Source: Streptomyces xanthophaeus (GTDB lineage: Bacteria; Actinomycetota; Actinomycetes; Streptomycetales; Streptomycetaceae). From it: a stretch of DNA of 64,000 nucleotides. The notes beneath the pieces are model-generated. The model did no database searches. It was not told the DNA's origin and saw nothing but the letters and a program-made list of their open reading frames with translations. This document shows positions 43,429 through 55,737 of this stretch, one piece after another. The stretch's first letter is position 1, and each line of letters begins with the position of its first letter. A program made the position numbers and the translations under genes. The stretch is from the NCBI RefSeq assembly GCF_030440515.1, contig NZ_CP076543.1, forward strand, positions 5,838,501 to 5,902,500, written 5' to 3'.

Positions 43429-43445
43429 ATACCCCCCTGGGGTAT
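43429..43445. promoter_or_regulatory. CsoR-type copper operator
   Basis: ATACCCC-CCT-GGGGTAT is a perfect 7-bp inverted repeat with a 3-base spacer, flanked by GT and TC. It fits the CsoR box pattern known in Streptomyces lividans copper genes (TA-C-CC...GG-G-TA). It is 56 bp from the DUF4396 start and 20 bp from the end of the endonuclease IV gene. Confidence 0.75.
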
Positions 43446-43464
43446 TCCTCAAGGAATCGGTGGA

Positions 43465-44322
43465 TCACTGCGGGCCGCGCAGCTCCTTCAGCAGCGCGAC
43501 GTCCGCCGCGTGCCCTTCCTTGCCGCCGGGCGTCTCGGTGATCAGCGGCACGCCGTCCATCGCGGGGTGCGTGAACAGCTCCGCGAAGGCGTCCCGGCCG
43601 ATGTGCCCCTGGCCGATGTTGGCGTGCCGGTCCTTGTGGGCGCCGACGCCCTCCTTGGAATCGTTCGCGTGGACCAGCTTCAGCCGGCCCTCGCCCACCG
43701 TGTCCACCAGCAGGTCCAGCATCACCTTCGTCCCGCCCGGCTCCGCCAGATCGTGGCCGGCCGCGAAGATGTGGCAGGTGTCCAGACAGATCCCCAGCTT
43801 CGGGTGGTGGTCGAGCGCCTCGAAGTACGGCCCGAAGTCCCAGGTGCGCGAGCACAGTGAGAAGCCCTGCCCGGCCGTGGACTCCAGCAGCAGGAACGGG
43901 TCGTCGTCATGCGTCAGCTCGTCCAGCAGCGGCAGCATGTGCTCCCTGACCTGCGCATACGCCGCCTCCCGCGGGCGGCCACCGGTCGCCGACCCGGTGT
44001 GCACGACCACCCCGAGCGCGCCGATCTCCCGGCCGCGGCGCAGCGAATGCCGCAGCGACTCCACCGACTTCTCCACGGTCGCCTCGGTGTGCGAGCCGAA
44101 GTTGATCAGATACGGGGCGTGCACGTACGCGGGGATGGACTCGGCCGCGCACTCCGCCCGGAACCGCTCGTCCTGCGCCGGACTGCCGACCGGAGTGGCC
44201 CAGCCGCGCGGATTGGCGACGAAGACCTGGACGGCCTCCGCCCCCATCTCCCTGGCGTAGGTCAGACCGACCGAGGCCAGCCCCCCGGCGACGGGGACGT
44301 GCCCGCCCACTGGATTGCGCAT
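43465..44322 (-). CDS. nfo: Endonuclease IV (AP endonuclease, TIM-barrel)
   Basis: About 285 aa; cuts DNA 5' to abasic sites in base-excision repair. Zinc and active-site residues of the family can be read: GGHVPVAGG (His), YVHAPYLINFGS (His), VVVHTGSA (His), LLLESTAGQG (Glu), GICLDTCHIFAAGHDL (Asp, His), VHANDSKEGVGAHKDRHANIGQGHIG (His, Asp, His) and ITETPG (Glu). The start is at ATG 44322; two GTG codons immediately before it are alternatives. It starts 9 bp after the kinase stop on the same strand, so it probably shares the kinase transcript. Confidence 0.93.
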   Translation of the reverse strand: MRNPVGGHVPVAGGLASVGLTYAREMGAEAVQVFVANPRGWATPVGSPAQDERFRAECAAESIPAYVHAPYLINFGSHTEATVEKSVESLRHSLRRGREIGALGVVVHTGSATGGRPREAAYAQVREHMLPLLDELTHDDDPFLLLESTAGQGFSLCSRTWDFGPYFEALDHHPKLGICLDTCHIFAAGHDLAEPGGTKVMLDLLVDTVGEGRLKLVHANDSKEGVGAHKDRHANIGQGHIGRDAFAELFTHPAMDGVPLITETPGGKEGHAADVALLKELRGPQ

Positions 44323-44331
44323 CACCACGGC

Positions 44332-46248
<1,917 letters not shown>

Positions 46249-47481
46249 CCGCCGATTCTACGAGCCACCACGCGGCGACCGTCCTGGGCGGGTCGCCTTG
46301 CAGCGCAGCTGTGACGCGGGGCGGGGTCGGGGAGGGGGAGGGGCGGTGTGGGGTGGGGTGGTGTGGGGTGGGGCGGGGGCTTCGGTGGGCGGGAGCCGCT
46401 GGGGCGGTATCAGGGATGTGTATGGGGGTTTCCCGTCAGTCCCATCGTCCCTCCGTGTCGGGCCGGTCCCTCAAGGGCGCTCCTTCGTCGCGTCGCTTCG
46501 CGATGGCCTTCGGCCACCCTTGACCGACCGTCCCGCCCCGGAGAAACGAAAGACTGCCGGGAAGCCCCCAAAGGAACGGGCCGGGAGTTCAAGGATGAGG
46601 ACGGGGCGGCCAGAGATGCGCGAGCGATCCCGGTCGGCACGACCGAGAGGCGGGGCCCATGACAGACCAGGGCCCGTGTCGGGGGAAGCGCATCCAATCG
46701 CTACGCGCTCCTCATCTCTCAGCGTCGCCAGACCGTCTGAGGCTGGACATAGGCCGCCCACGGTCTCGGTCCCGCGCTCGCTGTGCGTCCGACGACCGTC
46801 TGGGGTTGGACATAGGCCGCCCCAGATCGCTACGCGCTTCTCCCTGACCGCGTCCGACGGCCGCCAGGGGCCCCACCTCGGCTATTCCGTCGTGGATGCG
46901 GGTCAGCGCGAGCATCACCCCACAAGCTCACGGACAGATGGGGGCAATTGGGGCAAGCTGCCGGCCTTTCTGGCCGCCCACCTGCCCTGACCCGTATCCA
47001 CGACGGAATAGCCGCAGTCCCAGCCCTCCTCACCCCAGCCGGCCGTCAGACGCCCCCCACGAGCAGCATCTACGGGTCGTGGGCGGCCTATGTCCAGCCC
47101 AGGACGGTCGTCGGACGCTGGGAGATGAGGAGCGCGTAGCGATCGGGCGCGCTTCCCCCGACACGGGCCCTGCTCTGGATGGGCCCCGTCTCTTGGACAT
47201 GGCTCTTCGCGCCCGACCCACCCGAAGGTCTCTGATGTGCCCGTCCCTGAAAAGGAACACCCGGCTCGTTCCTTTGGGGGTTTCCCGGCTGTCTTCGTAT
47301 GTCCGGGGCGGGACGGTCGGTCAAGGGTGGCCGCAGGCCATCGCGAAGCGACGCGACGAAGGAGCGCCCTTGAGGGACCGGCCCGAACCGGAGAGACGAT
47401 GAGACTGACGGGAAACCCCCATACGCCTCTCTGATTCCGCCCGAGCGGCTCCCGCCCACCGAAGCCACCCCCCCCGTCCCC
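46249..47481. other. 1.2-kb gene-free region filled by a long inverted repeat
   Basis: No credible gene. Open frames in both arms give Arg/Pro/Ser-rich peptides. The same peptide start (GGLCPA.DG...DEERVAIG.ASPDTG) can be read outward from the centre in each arm, but the frames drift apart after about 35 residues, which argues against a conserved protein. The first 70 bp (46310-46380) are a G-rich tract (GGGGTGGGGTGGTGTGGGGT). The region lies after the thiG stop and ahead of the kinase gene, both on the minus strand. Confidence 0.75.
46380..47466. repeat. Long inverted repeat, arms about 0.5 kb, loop about 80 bp
   Basis: The left arm is about 46380-46905 and the right arm about 46987-47466. 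The ends pair as CTTCGGTGGGCGGGAGCCGC with GCGGCTCCCGCCCACCGAAG. The inner ends pair as GGCTATTCCGTCGTGGAT with ATCCACGACGGAATAGCC. Between them TATGGGGGTTTCCCGTCAG, GGTCCCTCAAGGGCGCTCC, CGTCGCGTCGCTTCGCGATG and GGGCCCGTGTCGGGGGAAGC all recur inverted in the right arm in matching order. The left arm is longer by a direct duplication (GACCGTCTG...GGACATAGGCCGCCC at 46731-46760 and 46794-46823); the right arm has one copy (47081-47109). Confidence 0.9.
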
Positions 47482-49657
<2,176 letters not shown>

Positions 49658-49667
49658 GGGCGTCCAG

Positions 49668-49760
49668 CCCCTCCCTTCGCCGGCATGACCCGGATCAGGT
49701 TCGTACGGTCGGAGGCCGGCCAGCCTCCCTCTCAGCCCGGTGCGCCGGACTCCCGCGATA
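49668..49760 (-). ncRNA. TPP riboswitch (THI element)
   Basis: On the minus strand: GGAGTCCGGCGCACCGGGCT, then GAGAGGGAGGCTGGCC, the hairpin GGCCTCC..., and ACCTGATCCGGGTCATGCCG followed by GCGAAGGGAGGGGC. CTGAGA and ACCTGATCxGGxTxATxCxxGCGxAGGGA are the conserved halves of the TPP aptamer. It ends about 10 bp before the thiO start, so control is probably by hiding the ribosome site (GGGAGGGG lies inside the aptamer's closing stem). Confidence 0.97.
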
Positions 49761-49847
49761 GGTACGGTGGCCAGACTAACCCGGCGGTGGACGGCGGGTA
49801 AGGCGGCACCTATTCCTGACGGAGCGTCAGATGATTAGGGTGGCGGC

Positions 49848-51068
49848 GTGAGCGAGCAGACGGAACAGAATCAGCACGGCGTCGTGATCGTCGGCGCCGG
49901 CATGGCCGGGGTGCAGACCGCTGTGGCCCTGCGCGAACAGGGCTATGCCGGCCCCGTGACCCTGCTGGGAGCCGAACCCCACCAGCCCTACGACCGCCCC
50001 CCGCTGTCCAAGGCGGTGCTCCTCGGCAAGGCCGAGGACTCCGCCTTCGACGTGGACTTCGAAGGCCTCGACATCGACCTCAGGCTCGGCATCGAGGTCA
50101 CCGGACTGCGCGCCGACGTCCACCAGCTGGACACCGAGGCCGGACCGGTCCCGTACGGGACCCTCGTACTGGCGACCGGCGCGCAGCCGCTGACCCTCCC
50201 CGGGACCGAGGGCGTCCCGGGTGTCCACCTGCTGCGCACCCTGGACGACGCGGCCCGGCTGCGCCCGGTGCTGGCCGCGTCGCCCCGGGCCGTGGTCGTC
50301 GGGGCGGGCTGGATCGGCGCCGAGTTCGCCACCGCCGCCCGGGAGGCGGGCTGCGAGGTCACCGTGGTCGAGGCGGCGGACCGGGTGCTGGCGGGGGCGC
50401 TGCCCGCCGAGGTCACCGAGCCGATGGCGCGCTGGTACCAGGAGGCGGGCGCGGAGCTGATCACCGGGGCGAAGGTCGCCGGGATCGAGGAGGGCCGGGT
50501 CCTGCTGGCGGACGGGCGGACCCTGCCCGCCGGCGCGGTGGTGGTGGGCATCGGCGCGCGCCCCGCCACCGCATGGCTGGACGGGACCGGCGTGGAGCGC
50601 GGCCCGGACGGCTCGGTCACCGCGGACGCGTACCTGCGGACCTCGCTGCCCGGGGTGTACGCCGTCGGCGACTGCGCCTCCTTCCCGTCCGGGCGGTACG
50701 GGACGCGGCTGCTCGTGCACCACTGGGACAACGCGCTCCAGGGGCCGCGGACGGTCGCGGCGAACATCCTGGCCGGGGAGCCGGCCCAGGTCTACGACCC
50801 GGTGCCGTACTTCTGGTCGGAGCAGTTCGGGCGCTTCGTGCAGTACGCGGGACATCACGGCGGGGCCGACGCCCTGCTCCTGCGCGGGGACCCGGCCGGT
50901 CCCGCCTGGTCGGTGTGCTGGCTGCGGGGCGGCGCGCTCGTCGCCGTACTGGCCGTGGGGCGTCCGCGCGACCTGGCGCAGGGCCGCCGCCTGATCGAGA
51001 CGGGGGTGCCCGTCGACCCCGCCAAGGTCTCCGACCCCGGGACTCCGCTGAAGTCGGCCACGGCCTGA
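49848..51068 (+). CDS. NAD(P)H:ferredoxin/rubredoxin reductase-like flavoprotein
   Basis: 406 aa, pyridine nucleotide-disulfide oxidoreductase fold. The FAD motif is GVVIVGAGMAGVQTAVALRE. YDRPPLSKAVLLGK is typical of ferredoxin reductases for P450 or dioxygenase systems. The second Rossmann motif is AVVVGAGWIGAEFATAAREAG. FAD-site ATG and GD motifs are LVLATGAQPLTLPG and GVYAVGDCASFPS. The C-terminal domain contains RLLVHHWDNALQGPRTVAANILAG and YFWSEQFGRFVQYAG. No ferredoxin or oxygenase gene is adjacent, so the partner is unknown. It is divergent from thiO. Confidence 0.92.
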   Translation: MSEQTEQNQHGVVIVGAGMAGVQTAVALREQGYAGPVTLLGAEPHQPYDRPPLSKAVLLGKAEDSAFDVDFEGLDIDLRLGIEVTGLRADVHQLDTEAGPVPYGTLVLATGAQPLTLPGTEGVPGVHLLRTLDDAARLRPVLAASPRAVVVGAGWIGAEFATAAREAGCEVTVVEAADRVLAGALPAEVTEPMARWYQEAGAELITGAKVAGIEEGRVLLADGRTLPAGAVVVGIGARPATAWLDGTGVERGPDGSVTADAYLRTSLPGVYAVGDCASFPSGRYGTRLLVHHWDNALQGPRTVAANILAGEPAQVYDPVPYFWSEQFGRFVQYAGHHGGADALLLRGDPAGPAWSVCWLRGGALVAVLAVGRPRDLAQGRRLIETGVPVDPAKVSDPGTPLKSATA

Positions 51069-51070
51069 CG

Positions 51071-51140
51071 GCCGCCGGCGGGGCTGGAAAATCCAGCCCC
51101 GCCGGCGTTTGAGGCGCGGGGTCCGGGGCGGAGCCCCGGC
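51071..51140. repeat. Dispersed GC-rich intergenic repeat with built-in hairpin
   Basis: GCCGGCGGGGCTGGA (51074-51088) and TCCAGCCCCGCCGGC (51092-51106) make a perfect 15-bp stem around AAA. The element continues GTTTGAGGCGCGGGGTCCGG GGCGGAGCCCCGGC, a second hairpin. It begins right after the flavoprotein stop and probably serves as its terminator. Confidence 0.85.
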
Positions 51141-51207
51141 ATGGGCCGCGACCCGGACGGGGCTGCTCAGGTACCGGCGGCGGAGCCGAGATGGCAGGCT
51201 TGTCCCT

Positions 51208-51573
51208 GTGACCGAGATTGACGCAAAGATCGATGCCCTTGTCCCCTCGTGGCTGTACCTCCCCGACATCGCGGAGATGCTGAACATCGAGGTGACCCGG
51301 GTCCGCCAGATGGTCAAGGAAGGGCAGCTCATCGCCGTCCGCCGGGGCGAGAACCGCTCCCTGCAGGTTCCGGCCCCCTTCATCGACGGCGACAAGGTCG
51401 TCAAGGGCCTCGTCGGCCTGCTGACCGTGCTGCGCGACGACCGTTTCACCGAGGAGGAGATCCTCGAATGGCTCTTCACCGAGGATCCGACCCTGCCCGG
51501 CACCCCCGTGCAGGCGCTGAGCGAGAATCGCGGCACGGAGGTGAAGCGCCGCGCTCAGGCGCTCGCCCTCTGA
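51208..51573 (+). CDS. Rv2175c-like winged-helix DNA-binding protein
   Basis: 121 aa starting at GTG 51208 ([20 protein letters not shown]). The helix-turn-helix is [39 protein letters not shown]. The C-terminal half is [41 protein letters not shown]. It closely resembles mycobacterial Rv2175c, a DNA-binding substrate of a Ser/Thr kinase (PknL). Upstream in-frame sequence is part of the repeat element and is not coding. Regulated targets are unknown. Confidence 0.87.
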   Translation: MTEIDAKIDALVPSWLYLPDIAEMLNIEVTRVRQMVKEGQLIAVRRGENRSLQVPAPFIDGDKVVKGLVGLLTVLRDDRFTEEEILEWLFTEDPTLPGTPVQALSENRGTEVKRRAQALAL

Positions 51574-51646
51574 CCTGATCGCCTTCGCTCCACAGCGGTG
51601 TACGGGCCGCGGCCCGTACACCGCATCCATCACGGGGGGTACACCC

Positions 51647-52282
51647 ATGCAGCTGTCCGACGCCCGGCTCTACCTCTGCACGGACGCCCGCAAGCGCCAG
51701 GGTGACCTCCCCGCGTTCCTCGACGCCGTCCTGTCCTCGGGCGTGGACATCGTCCAGCTCCGCGACAAGGGCATGGAGGCGGGGGAGGAGCTCGAACACC
51801 TCCAGGTCTTCGCCGAGGCCGCCCGCCGCCACGGCAAGCTCCTCGCCGTGAACGACCGCGCCGACGTCGCCCACGCCATCGGCTCCGACGTCCTGCACCT
51901 CGGCCAGGGCGACATCCCCGTCCCCGCGGCCCGCGCCATCCTCGGCGAGCGGGTGCTGGTCGGCCGGTCCTGCCACGCCGAGGACGAGGTCGACGCGGCC
52001 GTCGCGGAAGCCGGCGTGGACTACTTCTGCACCGGCCCGTGCTGGCCCACCCCCACCAAGCCCGGCCGCCACGCCCCGGGCCTGGACCTGGTCCGGTACG
52101 CGGCCTCCCTGGAGCAGGACCGCCCCTGGTTCGCCATCGGCGGCATCGACGGCTCGAACCTGGACCAGGTGCTGGACGCCGGCGCCACCCGCATCGTGGT
52201 CGTCCGCGCCCTCACCGAGGCCACCGACCCCGGCGCGGCCGCCGCGGAGCTCGCCAAGCGGGTCCGGGCCCGCCTCGGCTGA
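51647..52282 (+). CDS. thiE: Thiamine-phosphate synthase
   Basis: Joins HMP-pyrophosphate and thiazole phosphate to thiamine monophosphate. It has 211 aa, TIM barrel. [102 protein letters not shown] and [31 protein letters not shown] are all diagnostic. GGGGGGTACACCC precedes the ATG. It is separated from thiOSG by two unrelated genes and the opposite orientation, and I see no TPP aptamer in front of it. Confidence 0.95.
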   Translation: MQLSDARLYLCTDARKRQGDLPAFLDAVLSSGVDIVQLRDKGMEAGEELEHLQVFAEAARRHGKLLAVNDRADVAHAIGSDVLHLGQGDIPVPAARAILGERVLVGRSCHAEDEVDAAVAEAGVDYFCTGPCWPTPTKPGRHAPGLDLVRYAASLEQDRPWFAIGGIDGSNLDQVLDAGATRIVVVRALTEATDPGAAAAELAKRVRARLG

Positions 52283-52355
52283 GCCCCGTCCGCCCGGACG
52301 GCGGGCGGTCGCGTTACCCCGTACGGACGCCTTCCGGCCGGAGCGGACCCTCCAA

Positions 52356-52386
52356 GTGTCCAAAAACGTGTCCAAAACGTGGACAA
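52356..52386. promoter_or_regulatory. Repeated GTGTCCA motif ahead of metF
   Basis: GTGTCCAAAAAC (from 52356) and GTGTCCAAAAC (from 52368) are direct repeats 12 bp apart. The second is followed by GTGGACA in inverted orientation, so GTCCAAAACGTGGAC is also an inverted repeat. It ends 39 bp before the metF start. The local A-runs are rare in this DNA. It is probably an operator for a methionine or folate regulator not identified here. Confidence 0.5.
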
Positions 52387-52424
52387 GGCTTCGGCGTCCG
52401 CCGGGCCACGTCTAACCTGCCCAC

Positions 52425-53339
52425 ATGGCCTCTGGTACCGCTTCCACCTGGTCGGACCGTGCGCACACGGTCCGGGACCTCCTCGCGTCCGGGCGCTCGT
52501 ACTCCTTCGAGTTCTGGGCCCCGAAGACGGAGAAGGGCGAACGCAACCTCTGGAACGCCCTGCGCCGGGTCGAGGCGGTATCCCCCAGTTTCGTCTCCGT
52601 GACCTACGGAGCCGGCGGCTCCACCCGCGGCGGCACCGTCAAGGCCACCCAGGAAATCGCCGCCGACACCACCCTGACCCCCGTCGCGCACCTCACCGCC
52701 GTGGACCACTCGGTCGCCGAGCTGCGCAATGTCATCGGGCAGTTCGCGGACGCCGGGATCCGGAACATGCTCGTCGTGCGCGGAGACCCGCCGGGTGACC
52801 CGATGGGCGAGTGGGTGGCGCACCCCGAGGGTGTGCACTACGCCGCCGACCTGGTCCGGCTGGTCAAGGAGTCCGGCGACTTCTGCGTCGGCGTCGCCGC
52901 CTTCCCCGAGATGCACCCGCGTTCGACGGACTGGGACACGGACATCCGGCACTTCGTGGACAAGTGCCACGCCGGTGCCGATTACGCGATCACCCAGATG
53001 TTCTTCGATCCGGAGAATTATCTGCGGCTGCGCGACAGCGTCGAGAAGGCGGGCTGCGAGACCCCGATCATCCCCGAGGTCATGCCTGTTGTGGGTATCA
53101 AGCAGCTCGACCGACTGCCCCAGCTCAGCAACGCGGTCTTCCCCGCGGACGTGAAAGAGCGCATGCTCGCCGTCAAGGACGACCCGGCCGCTGTACGCTC
53201 CATTGGCATCGAGTTCGCCACGGAGTTCTGCGCGCGACTGCTGTCCGAGGGTGTCCCGGGGCTGCACTTCATCACGCTCAACAATTCCACGGCGACTCTC
53301 GAAATCTACGAGAACCTGGGCCTGCACCAGCGGGCCTGA
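52425..53339 (+). CDS. metF: Methylenetetrahydrofolate reductase
   Basis: Reduces 5,10-methylene-THF to 5-methyl-THF for methionine synthesis. It has 304 aa, FAD-containing TIM barrel. [22 protein letters not shown] (the FEFFPPKT-like start with catalytic Glu), [80 protein letters not shown] and [13 protein letters not shown] are all present. It is monocistronic or the first gene of a unit with the next membrane protein (50 bp). Confidence 0.96.
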   Translation: MASGTASTWSDRAHTVRDLLASGRSYSFEFWAPKTEKGERNLWNALRRVEAVSPSFVSVTYGAGGSTRGGTVKATQEIAADTTLTPVAHLTAVDHSVAELRNVIGQFADAGIRNMLVVRGDPPGDPMGEWVAHPEGVHYAADLVRLVKESGDFCVGVAAFPEMHPRSTDWDTDIRHFVDKCHAGADYAITQMFFDPENYLRLRDSVEKAGCETPIIPEVMPVVGIKQLDRLPQLSNAVFPADVKERMLAVKDDPAAVRSIGIEFATEFCARLLSEGVPGLHFITLNNSTATLEIYENLGLHQRA

Positions 53340-53389
53340 GCGGCCGCCCCCCGTTCCCGCGCCGGCGGCCGTACCGAGAGGGGCCATGC

Positions 53390-54265
53390 ATGGGAATGAC
53401 GGTCCTCTACATCGCGTTCGGTTTCGTCGCGCTGTGGCTGCTTGCCGAGGTCCTGATGCAGTACAAGGCCCGGCTCCGCTGGCGCCTGCTCGCCTTCGCC
53501 GGCTTCCTCGGCGTGGTCGCCGGGGTGATACTGCCGTCGGTGCCGGTCATCGGCGCCGGCGCGCTCGCGTTCGCCGTGGGCCAGACCCTGGTGACGCTGT
53601 CCTTCCGCAAGGGCTTCGTCGCCGGCTGGGCGCTGCGCCGCGGCGGGGAGCCCGTACGGCAGACGCGCCGCCGCCGGGCCGCGGGCACCAAGCAGGAGCC
53701 GGCCCTCCAGGTCACTGCGCTGGAGTACGACGCCGCCGACACCGACGGCGCCGGGGACGGGGCCGCGGAGGAGCGGTCGTTCCGGGATGCGCCCCCGCCG
53801 GTCTACAGCCCGGAGCCGGTCCCCGAGGAATCCGGGTCCTACGGGATACAGAGTCTCGCGCCCGAGGTCGACCGGACGGCGGCCTTCGCCTCGCCGTTCA
53901 CCACGGCCGAGCAGGACGCCCACCAGTACGCGGCGTACTACGACCAGCAGAACCAGGGCGGCTACGACTACTCGGGCGGCTATCCGACCGGCGACCAGCA
54001 GCAGGTCTACGCCGCCTACTCGGACCCGTACATCGGCACCGGCGGGGGCATGGCCCCGCCCCAGCAGTACGACTACACCCCGTACGCCGACTACGGGCAG
54101 CAGCAGCAGTACTCCACGGACACCCCGCCCGGCGGGGTCTGGGTCCCGCAGCAGCGGTCCACCGACGGAGCCGGCCAGGCCTACCCGATGGAGGACCAGG
54201 GCGAGCCGCCGCAGCAGCAGTACCCGTACCCCCAGCAGGGCGGGTACGAGCAGTACCGCTACTGA
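53390..54265 (+). CDS. Membrane protein with Gln/Tyr-rich C-terminal tail
   Basis: 291 aa. Two N-terminal spans (MTVLYIAFGFVALWLLAEVL and WRLLAFAGFLGVVAGVILPSVPVIGAGALAFAVGQT) are followed by a basic stretch (RRGGEPVRQTRRRRAAG). A long low-complexity tail follows from about residue 150 to the end, rich in Tyr, Gln, Gly and Pro (YYDQQNQGGYDYSGGY, QQQQYSTD, PQQQYPYPQQGGYEQYRY). The tail resembles the disordered tails of polar-growth or wall-associated Streptomyces membrane proteins, but no function is known. The ATG at 53390 has GAGAGGGG upstream. Confidence 0.82.
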   Translation: MGMTVLYIAFGFVALWLLAEVLMQYKARLRWRLLAFAGFLGVVAGVILPSVPVIGAGALAFAVGQTLVTLSFRKGFVAGWALRRGGEPVRQTRRRRAAGTKQEPALQVTALEYDAADTDGAGDGAAEERSFRDAPPPVYSPEPVPEESGSYGIQSLAPEVDRTAAFASPFTTAEQDAHQYAAYYDQQNQGGYDYSGGYPTGDQQQVYAAYSDPYIGTGGGMAPPQQYDYTPYADYGQQQQYSTDTPPGGVWVPQQRSTDGAGQAYPMEDQGEPPQQQYPYPQQGGYEQYRY

Positions 54266-54269
54266 CGGC

Positions 54270-55688
54270 TCACTGCGAGCCGCGGAACTCCGCGCCCTCC
54301 ACGATCAGTCCGGCCACCAGGGCCCCGGTCATCCCGGCGTGCGCCAGCCCGCCGCCGGGGTGGGCCCAGCCGCCCGCCAGGTAGAGCCCGGGCACGGCCG
54401 TGGTGTTGGCCGGCTGGAGCAGCCGGCCCCCGGCCCCCGCGAGGGCGGGCGGGGGCACCGCGCCGCCCAGCGCACCGGTCGCCGCCTCGATGTCGGCCGG
54501 GGTGCGCACCTCGTGCCACAACAGCCGCTCCCGCAGCCCCTGTACGGCCTTCTCGGCGAGGTTGAGCAGCTCGGCGGGGTCCGAGGTCCCGGGCCCGGGC
54601 ACGGCGCTCACGGTGACCGCCTCGTGGTCCCCGTCGGGCCGGGTCGCCGGATCGTCCGGGCGCATGACGGTGACCTGCGCCCCGGAGGCGTGGACCAGGG
54701 TGCGGTGCACGGCGTCGGCGGGGCGGGCGCCGCGCAGCGCGAGCAGGAGCGTGATCCGCCCCGGTACGCCGTCCCCGCGGGCGGGGACCGCGTCCGGCGG
54801 CCACGGCAGGGAACCGGCCGGCAGCTGCCGGGGGTCGATCCCGCACACGACGGTGTCGGCGGCCGTCTCGGTGCCGTCGGCCAGCCGCAGACCGGCCGCC
54901 CGGCCGTCCGTGACCAGGACCTCCCGGACCTCCGCCCCGAAGACGAAGGCGACCTTGCGCTCCAGGCAGCGCTCGTACACGGCGGTGGCCAGGGCCCGCA
55001 TCCCGCCGCGTACGTACCAGCTGCCGAAGGTCTGCTCCATGTACGGGAGCACGGCCGCCGAGGCCGGTGCGGAGGCGGGGTCGATCCCGTACCCGCGCAC
55101 CAGGCCGGTCAGCAGCTCGGCGAGGGCGCCGCCCAGCTCCCGGTCGGCCACCTCGCCGAGGGTCGGCGTACGGCGGCGCAGCAGGCCGCTCCGGCGCAGG
55201 GCCGGGTACGGGTCGCCGCCCAGGCTCTGCCGGGCGCCGGGCCGCAGCGGCTCCTCCAGCAGCGGGCGCCGGGTGGCGTCCCAGGCGTCGCGGGCGCGGC
55301 CCAGGACGGCGTTCCAGCGTTCGCCCGCGCCCGGGCCGAAGGCGGATTCCAGGGCGGCGGCGACACCGCCGCGAGAGGCGCCGGGGAGGGTGACGTCGAT
55401 GCCGTGGTGGGGGAGGACGTGCCGGACGGCGGGGTCCACCTGGACCATGTCGACGCAGGTCTCCAGCGGCCGCTTGCCGGTCTTCACGAAGAGATCGCGG
55501 TAGACGGCCGGCAGGTGCAGCAGCCCGGGCCCGGTGTCGAAGGCGAAGCCCTCGCGCTCGTACCGGCCCACGGCGCCGCCGTAGGTCGTCCCGCGTTCGT
55601 ACACCGTCACCTGGTGGCCCGCCACGGCCAGCCGGGCCGCCGTAGCCATCGCGCCCATGCCGGCGCCGATCACCGCAATTCGTGCCAT
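54270..55688 (-). CDS. Phytoene-desaturase-like FAD oxidoreductase
   Basis: 472 aa in the CrtI/FAD amine oxidoreductase superfamily. The N-terminal dinucleotide motif is RIAVIGAGMGAMATAARLAVAGHQVTVYERGTTYGGAV. FDTGPGLLHLPAVYRDLFV is the CrtI-type DxGPxxxxxP block. The C-terminal motif is GLYLAGGWAHPGGGLAHAGMTGALVAGLI. No crtB, crtE or other carotenoid genes are nearby, so carotenoid desaturation is uncertain; related solitary proteins act on unknown lipids. It is convergent with the preceding membrane protein (4 bp). Confidence 0.88.
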   Translation of the reverse strand: MARIAVIGAGMGAMATAARLAVAGHQVTVYERGTTYGGAVGRYEREGFAFDTGPGLLHLPAVYRDLFVKTGKRPLETCVDMVQVDPAVRHVLPHHGIDVTLPGASRGGVAAALESAFGPGAGERWNAVLGRARDAWDATRRPLLEEPLRPGARQSLGGDPYPALRRSGLLRRRTPTLGEVADRELGGALAELLTGLVRGYGIDPASAPASAAVLPYMEQTFGSWYVRGGMRALATAVYERCLERKVAFVFGAEVREVLVTDGRAAGLRLADGTETAADTVVCGIDPRQLPAGSLPWPPDAVPARGDGVPGRITLLLALRGARPADAVHRTLVHASGAQVTVMRPDDPATRPDGDHEAVTVSAVPGPGTSDPAELLNLAEKAVQGLRERLLWHEVRTPADIEAATGALGGAVPPPALAGAGGRLLQPANTTAVPGLYLAGGWAHPGGGLAHAGMTGALVAGLIVEGAEFRGSQ

Positions 55689-55737
55689 GCGGCCGAGCCT
55701 ATCGACCCCCGTGCCGGCCCCCGTGGTGACCCTGTGG

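Noticed and set aside
46471..46761. Possible protein in the left arm of the long inverted repeat (minus strand) and its mirror in the right arm
   Set aside because: The two frames share about 35 residues and then drift apart through indels, there is no ribosome site, and composition is Arg/Pro/Ser-rich. Not supported as coding.
54270..55688. Carotenoid biosynthesis cluster around the CrtI-like gene
   Set aside because: No crtE, crtB, crtY or related genes nearby, so only a solitary CrtI-like oxidoreductase is claimed.
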